This document shows, in pieces, positions 1 to 7,491 of a stretch of 64,000 nucleotides of DNA. The notes below the pieces were generated by a model. The model saw nothing but the letters and a program-made list of their open reading frames with translations, searched no databases and had not been told where the DNA came from. The DNA comes from an uncultured Flavobacteriales bacterium (GTDB taxonomy: Bacteria > Bacteroidota > Bacteroidia > Flavobacteriales_G > Salibacteraceae): positions 126,001-190,000 of the forward strand of contig CALSRO010000004.1 in assembly GCA_943788775.1 (NCBI GenBank). The letters run 5' to 3'. Position numbers and translations under genes: made by a program. Positions within the stretch are counted from its first letter, which is position 1; each line of letters begins with the position of its first letter.

Positions 1-726
1 AAGACCTGATACCGTTGTGATAAGTGCCACACCAATACCACTCGCAACAATACCTGGGGAGATGTTGTTTGCGGCAGCAATCGCATCAAACGCGCCAATC
101 ATACCGATAACCGTTCCGAAGAATCCAAGCATTGGTGCCAGTGCGATAAATAATGAAATCCAAGAAAGGCCTTTTTCTAGAAGTCCCATTTGAACACTTC
201 CATAGGATACGACCGATTTCTCAACCATTTCAATTCCGTGGTCTGCTCTATCTAATCCTTGGTAGAAAATGCTCGCCACAGGACCTCGAGTATTTCTACA
301 AACTTCTTTTGCAGCAGCAACGCCACCACTTTGAAGTGCGCTATCCACTTCTTCTAATAGTTTAGCTGTATTGGTCGAAGCCATATTTAAATAAAGAATA
401 CGCTCTATACTCAGCGCTAAACCTAGAATAAGACAGATCAATACAATAGCCATGAAAAATGGTCCGCCATCGATGAATTTTTGTTTGATCGCCTGGTGAA
501 GTCCAGTTTCTTCTGCTTCTTCAGCGTCTCCATCAGTACTTGTATCTGCTGTTTCCATTGGGGCAGGTGCCGCTACGGGAGCTTCTTCTGCCTGCTCTGA
601 GCTATCAGCTGCTGCTTCTGTCGTTTCTTCAGCAGCCATTTCTTCTGCCCCTTGAGCGAAGGACACACCAAGACCCATTACCATCATGGCTAGAGTCAAT
701 GTATAGGATAAAAAGGTACGTTTCAT
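1..726 (-). CDS. MotA/TolQ/ExbB proton channel family protein (partial, 3' end outside window)
   Basis: The first 242 codons of an ExbB-type inner-membrane proton channel. It would energise TonB-dependent transport together with ExbD and TonB, whose genes may lie beyond the left edge. The ATG at 726 opens a signal peptide (MKRTFLSYTLTLAMMVMGLG, ending near SFAQG). An acidic Ala/Glu/Pro-rich linker of about 50 residues follows, then the first membrane segment (GGPFFMAIVLICLILGLALS). A cytoplasmic loop leads to the conserved stretch APMLGFFGTVIGMIGAFDAI, typical of the ExbB/TolQ pore helices. A signal peptide plus acidic linker before the ExbB core is common in Bacteroidota. The reading frame is open to base 1, so the C-terminus is not visible. 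The assignment to ExbB rather than TolQ or MotA is by family only. Confidence 0.9.
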   Translation of the reverse strand, partial: MKRTFLSYTLTLAMMVMGLGVSFAQGAEEMAAEETTEAAADSSEQAEEAPVAAPAPMETADTSTDGDAEEAEETGLHQAIKQKFIDGGPFFMAIVLICLILGLALSIERILYLNMASTNTAKLLEEVDSALQSGGVAAAKEVCRNTRGPVASIFYQGLDRADHGIEMVEKSVVSYGSVQMGLLEKGLSWISLFIALAPMLGFFGTVIGMIGAFDAIAAANNISPGIVASGIGVALITTVSGL

Positions 727-1030
727 AATCACGATTTTGTATTTGCTTTTTTGCTTTTGTTAAGGATAATCTGATTTTTCGGTTGCCAAACATAGCGATG
801 TACAATGAATTGCGAGTTTATCCTAATATGAAATTTTGCATTCGGAGTCATTTTTCTTGCTCTTTTGGATGAAATCAAGCTTTTCGTTGCTGAATTTTCA
901 AGGAAACGCAATCAGTGAGGTATCATTTCAATTTTCTAGTAAGAATGATAATACGGCAGGATCAATCCGTTGAACGGAGGTTAAATCCACAACCAAATCC
1001 TGTGGAGCGCCCTTCGAATGTTTAATGCGG
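727..1030. other. Intergenic region with a STAS-like coding remnant
   Basis: No convincing intact gene lies in these roughly 300 bases. The right half, read on the minus strand, carries a short STAS-like stretch (separate entry, 928-1035). A 6-bp hairpin TCCACA...TGTGGA lies near 990-1010, just after the MscS stop, without a good T-run. The left part is AT-rich leader sequence for the ExbB gene. A minus-strand frame at 729-911 has only a TTG start and no recognisable features. Confidence 0.4.
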
Positions 1031-1035
1031 TCACT
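928..1035 (-). pseudogene. Possible remnant of a STAS-domain-like protein
   Basis: Read on the minus strand this stretch gives SDRIKHSKGAPQDLVV continuing as DLTSVQRIDPAVLSFLLEN and then a TGA at 928-930. The pattern hydrophobic-VDLT.V.RID.AVLSFLL resembles the core strand-loop-helix of STAS/anti-sigma-antagonist domains (VDLS.V..IDS.GL..L). An in-frame TAG lies a few codons upstream, inside the end of the MscS gene, and there is no ATG. It therefore cannot be an intact gene. It is either a decayed gene fragment or chance resemblance. This is inference from a short motif only. Confidence 0.3.
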
Positions 1036-1930
1036 GCTGTGGTTCTAAACTCAGGGATGTAACCTCCAGCGTTGAAGTCGCCAGCTCAAATTTTGCCTCC
1101 GGTTTATTTAGTTCTTCTAGGATTCGAGTGTATATCATGTCTTTGGTGAATCTTCTTTTTTTGTAATCCACAATGTATCTAAGTGTAAATAAAATCCAGT
1201 TTTCATGGATTTCAAGAGTCACCATTGGTTCCACCTGAGCGTCTTCAATTCGATATTTATTAGCCATTTTTTGCCACTCGTCTTTGGAGCGATTTGCATA
1301 ATCTCCACATACCTCATCTAGCACTTTAACGAACACCTCCTTCGCCTGCTTGTAATCGCTTTCCGTACGTATGGGTATTTGAATTTCGTCCCAGAGGAAA
1401 GGATATTCGGCTGAGTAGTTATGGACCTTTTCTTTGAAAACGAAACTGTTCGAAAGGGTTACAATCCGACCGTTATATAGGTCTCCACGAATCCAATCGC
1501 CCGTTTCCATCATAGTGGTACTGAGTATTCCAATGTCAATGATGTCGCCCTTTACATCTGCAATCTTCACGCGTTGACCTACACTGACGGAGCCAACAAT
1601 CATAATGTGAAGCCATCCTGCAAGACTCACAATCACCTCTTGTAGGGCAAAGGCCACACCTGCGCCCGCTACACCTAATGCTACTCCAATGTTACCTAAC
1701 TTATCGCTGTAGATTATAAGTACCACACAAACCACCAGCAAATAGGCTATCATATTAACGGCCTTTCTCACCCTATATTTTCGTGAGTTATCCTGAATCT
1801 TCTGACTCAGGGCTTTGCGCACAAAATGGTTTAAAACCAATATAACAGTCACGCCAATCGCAATGGCTATGGCTCGTTCAAAGGTTTGGCTTTGAAGCCA
1901 TACTTTCACTGTGTTTAGCCCATTATCCAT
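1031..1930 (-). CDS. MscS-family mechanosensitive ion channel (small type)
   Basis: A 299-residue MscS-like channel of the inner membrane that would release osmolytes on hypo-osmotic shock. Two hydrophobic segments (about residues 20-37 and 57-76) are followed by a Gly/Ala-rich pore helix (LGVAGAGVAFALQEVIVSLA) matching the MscS TM3 signature. A beta domain follows (VGQRVKIADVKGDIIDIGIL, residues about 118-137) and then an alpha/beta C-terminal domain. The ATG at 1930 overlaps the end of the upstream MscS reading frame (stop at 1923) by 8 bp, so the two are probably translationally coupled. Length fits the short MscS class. The osmolyte role is inferred from family. Confidence 0.9.
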   Translation of the reverse strand: MDNGLNTVKVWLQSQTFERAIAIAIGVTVILVLNHFVRKALSQKIQDNSRKYRVRKAVNMIAYLLVVCVVLIIYSDKLGNIGVALGVAGAGVAFALQEVIVSLAGWLHIMIVGSVSVGQRVKIADVKGDIIDIGILSTTMMETGDWIRGDLYNGRIVTLSNSFVFKEKVHNYSAEYPFLWDEIQIPIRTESDYKQAKEVFVKVLDEVCGDYANRSKDEWQKMANKYRIEDAQVEPMVTLEIHENWILFTLRYIVDYKKRRFTKDMIYTRILEELNKPEAKFELATSTLEVTSLSLEPQQ

Positions 1931-2951
1931 CTTTTCTCACATTAATATTGACAGGCGGTGCCTGATAGTCGTCTGGTAAATAATTGGCTGGCGTAGTCAC
2001 CATGCTGCCATCTCGTTGAGCACGGTAATGTGGCGATAGTATTTCTACTCCTGCTTCATTAAAGGCATCCTGAATATTAGCATACAATTCAGAGTAAATT
2101 CTGGCGGCCAAATCGGGACGATTAGTGTATGCATTGATCTCATAACTCACGTAAAAGTCATCCAAACTAGTTTGTAGGACGAAAGGCTTTGGATCCTTTT
2201 GCAACTCAGCACATTTTTCTGCAGCCGATATAAGTAACTCATGAACCCTTGTCCAAGGCACATCGTAGCCGATGGTAATGGTAGTATGAAGAATTAAGCC
2301 CAAATCATCTGCACTAGAACTATAGTTGATAGTGCTTCCGGTCAAAATGGAAGCATTTGGAATAGCAACATCTTCATTTTTAACGGTTCGAACCCTTGTA
2401 ACTAGCATTGTTTTTTCAGTTACTTCCCCAACGATATCACCGATTTTAACCCTTTCTCCCACCTTAAATGGCCTTATGTATGTGATAACCAAGCCTGCAA
2501 TCATATTGCTGATCGCAGAAGATGAACCGAGGGATATTAGCAATCCTAGAAACACGCTGACCCCTTGAAAAACAGGCGAGTCGCTACCAGGTAAATAAGG
2601 AAAGATGACTATGAACGCAAAAGCATAAATCAATACTCTTAATAAATTGAATGTTGGCTTAGCCCAATCGGGAAAAAAACCTGGTAAAACCAATTTTCCA
2701 CGCTCGACCTCCGAGGTTAGAAACTTCAGAAACCGAACCACAGATCGGGCTACCGAGCCAATCACAACGATGGTAATCAATGAAGGTATAAACGCAATAA
2801 AAGACTTAATCATACCAATCAATGAGTCTAAAACGTAGCCGATTAACTTTCTTGAAAATCCTTCAGTAGTGGGAAATATGCTAAAAACAACAGGAAGAGA
2901 TAAATAAACTATGAGAAGATTAAAACCCATTTTCCAGCATTCATAAACCAT
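1923..2951 (-). CDS. MscS-family mechanosensitive channel, C-terminal part of a frame-split gene
   Basis: This frame carries the channel core of a second MscS protein: membrane segments, the pore region (FLGLLISLGSSSAISNMIAG), the beta domain (FKVGERVKIGDIVGEVTEKT) and the C-terminal cytoplasmic domain ending near ANYLPDDYQAPPVNI. The beginning (MVYECWKMGFNLLIVYLSLP) is not a natural N-terminus. The upstream frame (2909-3784) supplies the expected sequence up to ITWFMNAGKWVLIF, and this frame continues it at about LIVYLSLP. The two frames overlap by 43 bp, and a -1 shift near 2905-2930 would join them into one protein of about 615 residues. I read this as one gene broken by an indel (real or sequencing error). 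Internal initiation at the MGFNLL methionine cannot be excluded. Confidence 0.8.
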   Translation of the reverse strand: MVYECWKMGFNLLIVYLSLPVVFSIFPTTEGFSRKLIGYVLDSLIGMIKSFIAFIPSLITIVVIGSVARSVVRFLKFLTSEVERGKLVLPGFFPDWAKPTFNLLRVLIYAFAFIVIFPYLPGSDSPVFQGVSVFLGLLISLGSSSAISNMIAGLVITYIRPFKVGERVKIGDIVGEVTEKTMLVTRVRTVKNEDVAIPNASILTGSTINYSSSADDLGLILHTTITIGYDVPWTRVHELLISAAEKCAELQKDPKPFVLQTSLDDFYVSYEINAYTNRPDLAARIYSELYANIQDAFNEAGVEILSPHYRAQRDGSMVTTPANYLPDDYQAPPVNINVRKDG

Positions 2952-3784
2952 GTAATGGCCGCTAACTGTCGCTCTGGAGATAAGAATTCATAATCTTTAA
3001 GCTTAATTCCACGCATGTATTTATTGCTTGATTTAGCGATTCGACTCACCAATGCACTAAATCCCTTATTCAGCAATCTCACAAGAATGTAAAGAATAAG
3101 TGCAACCAGAAATATCAGCCCGATTCGGAACCTCGTTTTGTAAATACTAGTGTCTTCTCGGTAGGCGTTTACCGATTCTGTAATCTTTTCAAGATAGGCT
3201 TGAGCTGCAGTCTCCAAGGGCATGTCCTGCCAAAATGCGTCACGTTCATTCACGCTTAAAATGATCATGTCTTCATAAAGCAAATCATATGCATTATCCC
3301 CCGTGAAAAGCTTGAATTGAGCCGGGTCATAAGTCGAATCATCCGCAATTTTTTCGAGTTTTTCCTTGATTCGATTTGCTCGGTCGGTGGCAGAAAAAGG
3401 CCCTAGTTTGGAATAGATAAACAGCAAAGTGTCCTTATAAAAAACCACAGGCACGCCTTTAGTAGAAGCCCTGAGCGAATCTATTTGTGCCTTGTTAATT
3501 GAATCCCTCAGCACCTTGGCCATTGCCATAGAATCTAATCTCCCTTGAAGTTTCGCCTTCTCGGCTCGGTCACTAGCCCTAAGGCCATCGAGCTGCATCA
3601 TTAGACTTATTTTTTCCAAACTATCAGCAATTCGAGCAGAATCTGCCATCGACAACAGCTTTTTCTTTTGAACATCCGTTGCGTCAAGGGCGGCATCCTG
3701 AGTCTTCGATTGTGTGCTATCCTGAGCCTGAGTATTCCCAAAAGTGAGAACGAGTAACAAGAAAAGGATAAGTTTAAAATTCAT
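2909..3784 (-). CDS. MscS-family mechanosensitive channel, N-terminal part of a frame-split gene
   Basis: The N-terminal portion of a large MscS channel typical of Bacteroidota. It has a signal peptide (MNFKLILFLLLVLTFGNTQA), then a charged, probably helical periplasmic region rich in Ser/Asp/Lys (residues about 25-110). A folded periplasmic stretch follows, then a membrane segment (IGLIFLVALILYILVRLL, about 218-235). The frame stops at TAG right inside the next predicted membrane helix (ITWFMNAGKWVLIF), exactly where the 1923-2951 frame picks up. On its own it lacks any pore domain, so it is not a functional channel unless the two frames are joined. Confidence 0.8.
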   Translation of the reverse strand: MNFKLILFLLLVLTFGNTQAQDSTQSKTQDAALDATDVQKKKLLSMADSARIADSLEKISLMMQLDGLRASDRAEKAKLQGRLDSMAMAKVLRDSINKAQIDSLRASTKGVPVVFYKDTLLFIYSKLGPFSATDRANRIKEKLEKIADDSTYDPAQFKLFTGDNAYDLLYEDMIILSVNERDAFWQDMPLETAAQAYLEKITESVNAYREDTSIYKTRFRIGLIFLVALILYILVRLLNKGFSALVSRIAKSSNKYMRGIKLKDYEFLSPERQLAAITWFMNAGKWVLIFS

Positions 3785-3862
3785 AGCAACTAAGCTTTTT
3801 AATGTACTGATTTATTGAGCAAAATAAGGCAATAGAATGGCACATTAAAATGATCGTAATTG

Positions 3863-4363
3863 CTACTGGCTTTCGCGCCCACTATATCGTGAACCTTCAC
3901 TCTCTAGATACCTAACCCATTTCAGTGCAAACAGCAATGGAATAATGCCTAGCACACCAAAACTGGAGTCAATTAATTGCCAATAAAATGGAATCCCCCG
4001 AATGGGACCCGCTAACAAGGCTAGGGGTAAGACACCTAGGCAAGCGATTATACCAAATTGAATAACCCATTTGTTTTTAACAGGATCTATATATGGCCCA
4101 ATAAAAAGCACGGCCAATATTATATGTGCAAATGCAAGCCAATCTGTTCCATAGGCTAGAAATGGGTAGGTTCCGTTGGTCTGAACCAGCGCTTCAGAAA
4201 TTTTGTGCAACCAAGGTCCAATAATGGGCATATCACCAAACAACCCAGAAAGCCAAACCAATTCGGTTTCTAGCGGAAATGCTGTAACCCCAGATATAAA
4301 AAGCCCAATCATGATAATGACCATCATCACACGTATCCTTTTGAGCAGTTCGCTTTCTTTCAT
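3863..4363 (-). CDS. Conserved hypothetical membrane protein
   Basis: A 166-residue protein with four predicted membrane segments (about residues 13-32, 72-92, 98-122 and 128-148) and a basic C-terminal tail. I do not recognise a named domain. The start is an ATG at 4363 followed by MKESELLKRIRVMMVIIMIG, with the positively charged N-terminus suggesting a cytoplasmic start. It lies alone between the MscS genes and tex on the same strand, separated by about 80 bp on each side. It may be transcribed independently. Confidence 0.7.
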   Translation of the reverse strand: MKESELLKRIRVMMVIIMIGLFISGVTAFPLETELVWLSGLFGDMPIIGPWLHKISEALVQTNGTYPFLAYGTDWLAFAHIILAVLFIGPYIDPVKNKWVIQFGIIACLGVLPLALLAGPIRGIPFYWQLIDSSFGVLGIIPLLFALKWVRYLESEGSRYSGRESQ

Positions 4364-4443
4364 CTATTGGTTGTTCTTTGAAGAAACGCTAATAAAGGTA
4401 CTTTTTGCATATAAGAGCATATGAGTAACCGAATGAAATTGAT

Positions 4444-6573
4444 TCAGTCCTTGGCACCCAATTTCATCGTAAATGCCACTCGTTTCCTAGCCAAATCTAC
4501 CTCCAACACCTTCACGCGCACTTCTTGATTGAGTTTAACAATCTCTGTTGGATCGCTCACAAATCGATCAGCCAACTGACTGACATGCACCAACCCATCC
4601 TGCTTCACACCCACGTCTACGAAGGCTCCAAATTTGGTAATGTTCGTGACTATGCCTGGCAGAATCATTCCGATTTTCAAATCATCCAGCTTCCGAACAT
4701 CTTTTGAAAATTCGAACAGTTTAGCCTTTCCACGTGGATCTCGACCGGGCTTTTGCAGTTCAGCAGCAATGTCATTTAGGGTCGGCAACCCTACGTCAGT
4801 GGTAACATACTTATCTAGTTCCAGTGCAGCAATTCGCTCCTTATCGCCCACCAATTCTTCCACCTTGCAATTGGCGTCCTTTGCCATTTGGCTCACCACC
4901 GTGTAGCTTTCAGGATGGACAGCACTGTTGTCCAAAGGATTGGTCCCCGATGGAATTCGCAAGAATCCAGCACATTGCTCAAATGCCTTTGAACCCAGTC
5001 CAGCCACTTTCATCAATTCCTTGCGAGATTCGAACGGCCCATTTTCATTACGATAATTTACAATTGCCTGACTCAGCTTTGGTCCAACTCCACTTACATA
5101 TTGGAGCAAGTGTTCGCTACTTGTATTGAGGTTTACGCCCACATTATTCACTACGCTTTCGACTGTAATGTCCAGCTTCTCTTTTAGTTTCTTTTGATCC
5201 ACGTCATGCTGATATTGGCCTACCCCAATTGATTTTGGGTCAATTTTCACCAATTCACTGAGTGGATCCATCAACCTGCGTCCAATGGAAACGGAGCCGC
5301 GAACCGTCACATCATAGTCAGGAAATTCTGCTCTTGCCACTGCCGAAGCGGAATAAATAGACGCCCCATTCTCGCTCACCACATAAGCCTCTGTACCTTT
5401 TGGTAAATGCACTTTTTGCACAAATCTTTCGGTTTCTCTGCCCGCAGTTCCGTTTCCAATGGCAATGGCATCAATTTTATACGTCTGAACCAAGTTGCTG
5501 ATTTTGGCAGCGGCCCGGCTCGTTTCATTTTGCGGTGGATGTGGATAAATCGTTTCGTTATGAAGCAAAGCTCCTTGCGCATCTAGGCAAACCACTTTGC
5601 ATCCCGTTCTAAAACCAGGGTCGATGGCTAAAATTCGCTTAGATCCTAATGGCGGAGCTAAGAGCAGTTGTCGAAGGTTTTCTGCAAAAACTTGAATCGC
5701 CTCGGCATCTGCCTTTTCTTTGGTTTCATTCCTAAACTCAGTTTTGATGGCTGGTTCTAGTAGTCGTTTATAGGCGTCTGAAATAGCGAGTTTGATTTGA
5801 TCGGAAGCAGGACCATCGTGTCTAATAAAATATCGCTCCACGCGCTCAATTCCTTCCACTCTTGGTGGGGTAATAGAAAGCCGGATCACCCCTTCATCTT
5901 CTGCACGCTTCATGGCCAGAAAACGGTGGCCAGGACATTTTTTCAAGGGTTGATCAAAGTCAAAATAGTCTCGAAATTTTGACTCCGAGTCATCTTTTCC
6001 TTTGACCACTTTGGATCGAATGCTAGCCGAATGAAAGAAGTGTTTTCTAACAATATCGCGAACGGCCGTTCTTTCACTGATCCATTCGGCCATGATGTCT
6101 CGGGCACCCGCCAACGCAGACTCTACATCCCGCACCTCACCCCTCACAAATCGCTGCGCCAACTGCTCTGCATCTCGATGCTCTTGTTTCATCAATATGC
6201 CCGCAAGCGGTTCTAATCCCAGTTTTCTTGCTGCTTCAGCACGCGTCTTGCGCTTGGGTTTATAGGGCAGATAAACATCTTCAAGTGCTGTGAGTGTATA
6301 GCAAGCCAATACTTGTTCTTTTAGCTCTGAAGTGAGCACACCTAGCTCTTCCATAGAGCTCAAAACGTATTCCCGTCTTTTCTCTAATTCCAGATGGGAC
6401 CTATGCGCCTCTTGAATTTTACCAATTTCAACCTCATCCAAACCACCCGTGCGTTCCTTTCGATACCGCGAAATGAATGGTATGGTCGCACCTTCGTTCA
6501 ACAACTGTATGGTGGCATGGACATCTCGTTCCTTTAAGCTTAGATTCCTAGCTATGATGGTGGATACACTCAT
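4444..6573 (-). CDS. tex: Tex-family RNA-binding transcriptional accessory protein
   Basis: A 709-residue cytoplasmic Tex protein, full length for the family. Visible parts in order: the N-terminal helical region; a YqgF/RNase H-like domain (KRILAIDPGFRTGCKVV, residues about 322-338); helix-hairpin-helix repeats (VSGVGPKLSQAIVNYRNENG and VAGLGSKAFEQCAGFL, about 490-540); and a C-terminal S1 RNA-binding domain (GIVTNITKFGAFVDVGVKQD). Tex proteins bind nucleic acid and affect transcription. The exact role here is inferred from family. The ATG at 6573 fits homologous N-termini (MSVSTIIARNL). It is divergent from the gene at 6664 across a 90-bp shared promoter region. Confidence 0.95.
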   Translation of the reverse strand: MSVSTIIARNLSLKERDVHATIQLLNEGATIPFISRYRKERTGGLDEVEIGKIQEAHRSHLELEKRREYVLSSMEELGVLTSELKEQVLACYTLTALEDVYLPYKPKRKTRAEAARKLGLEPLAGILMKQEHRDAEQLAQRFVRGEVRDVESALAGARDIMAEWISERTAVRDIVRKHFFHSASIRSKVVKGKDDSESKFRDYFDFDQPLKKCPGHRFLAMKRAEDEGVIRLSITPPRVEGIERVERYFIRHDGPASDQIKLAISDAYKRLLEPAIKTEFRNETKEKADAEAIQVFAENLRQLLLAPPLGSKRILAIDPGFRTGCKVVCLDAQGALLHNETIYPHPPQNETSRAAAKISNLVQTYKIDAIAIGNGTAGRETERFVQKVHLPKGTEAYVVSENGASIYSASAVARAEFPDYDVTVRGSVSIGRRLMDPLSELVKIDPKSIGVGQYQHDVDQKKLKEKLDITVESVVNNVGVNLNTSSEHLLQYVSGVGPKLSQAIVNYRNENGPFESRKELMKVAGLGSKAFEQCAGFLRIPSGTNPLDNSAVHPESYTVVSQMAKDANCKVEELVGDKERIAALELDKYVTTDVGLPTLNDIAAELQKPGRDPRGKAKLFEFSKDVRKLDDLKIGMILPGIVTNITKFGAFVDVGVKQDGLVHVSQLADRFVSDPTEIVKLNQEVRVKVLEVDLARKRVAFTMKLGAKD

Positions 6574-6663
6574 GGCGCGAAGATAAATTTGGGATTTATC
6601 TTTTCTTACCCTCTCAAAAGTAGTTTTGTCAATGTCTCTCGATAAACGCTAATTTTAGTTTTC

Positions 6664-7482
6664 ATGAAGCCAAACATCCATTTGAATCAAGTCGTTCGAA
6701 TCGGTTTTTTTCTCTCCATCATCGTGATAACCGCCACCTCATTCAGTTGGGTGCCTCCTGCAGAAATGTCTGGTGCTCCGGGTGACGGAACTTGTTTGAA
6801 TTGTCACATCTCTACATCCACAGACAGTGAAGTGCTGTTCTCAAAAGCGGGTGGCACAACTTATCACTCCATGCAGACTTATGACCTGTCATTGAAAATC
6901 AAAAATCCCGGAGCCAATATATTTGGATTTATCTTGACGGAGATTGACTCATCCCATAAGACCAGCGGTGAATTTGGGTATTCAGACTCCTCTAGGTACT
7001 TCATAACCCATCAAAATGAGAGAGCGTATATCAGTCACTATAATGCGGAAGACTCTTCCAATCTCCGGCAAGATGCTGCCGAGTTTAGTTTTACGTGGAC
7101 GGCACCGGATACGGCCGCTGGGCCTATCACTTTTTATTACTGCGGAAGGGCCGTAAACCCAGATGATCTGGTAAATGATTTGTTGACGTATTGCGACAGC
7201 TTTACCATTACTCCAAGTTTATCTCCATTAGGTTTGGATGAGTCTATTACCAAGACTAGTGAAACAACCGTTTACCCCAACCCAGGAAACTCTGAGCTCA
7301 ACATTCAAAACATACCCAAATCAAGTTCGATTAAAGTATTGGACGCAAAGGGTAATGTGATGTTTGAAAGTCGTGAAAACACAGAATCCAGTTTGATCCA
7401 GACCAATGAATGGCCGAGTGGTTTTTACTTTATTTATATTGATGGTAAAGAGAAAACGTTGATGAAATGGGTGAAAATCTGA
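6664..7482 (+). CDS. Secreted choice-of-anchor V-type protein with CXXCH motif and T9SS sorting domain
   Basis: A 272-residue exported protein. The N-terminus carries a signal-anchor-like hydrophobic stretch (IGFFLSIIVITATSFSW). The motif GAPGDGTCLNCHIS follows, containing CXXCH, the covalent heme-c attachment signature. Proteins annotated as choice-of-anchor V share this N-terminal pattern ahead of an immunoglobulin-like beta domain. The last 70 residues (VYPNPGNSELNIQNI ... GFYFIYIDGKEKTLMKWVKI) form a type A T9SS C-terminal sorting domain, so the product should cross the outer membrane and be anchored or released. Heme binding is inferred from a single motif. It stops 9 bp before the next gene, so the two are probably cotranscribed. 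Confidence 0.8.
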   Translation: MKPNIHLNQVVRIGFFLSIIVITATSFSWVPPAEMSGAPGDGTCLNCHISTSTDSEVLFSKAGGTTYHSMQTYDLSLKIKNPGANIFGFILTEIDSSHKTSGEFGYSDSSRYFITHQNERAYISHYNAEDSSNLRQDAAEFSFTWTAPDTAAGPITFYYCGRAVNPDDLVNDLLTYCDSFTITPSLSPLGLDESITKTSETTVYPNPGNSELNIQNIPKSSSIKVLDAKGNVMFESRENTESSLIQTNEWPSGFYFIYIDGKEKTLMKWVKI

Positions 7483-7491
7483 TGATCTAAG

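Noticed and set aside
729-911. 60-codon minus-strand frame upstream of the ExbB gene
   Set aside because: TTG start, no signal peptide or family pattern; it overlaps the leader region of the ExbB gene.
2905-2930. Programmed -1 frameshift in the MscS gene
   Set aside because: I found no in-frame X-XXY-YYZ slippery heptamer at the overlap, so an indel or sequencing error is simpler.
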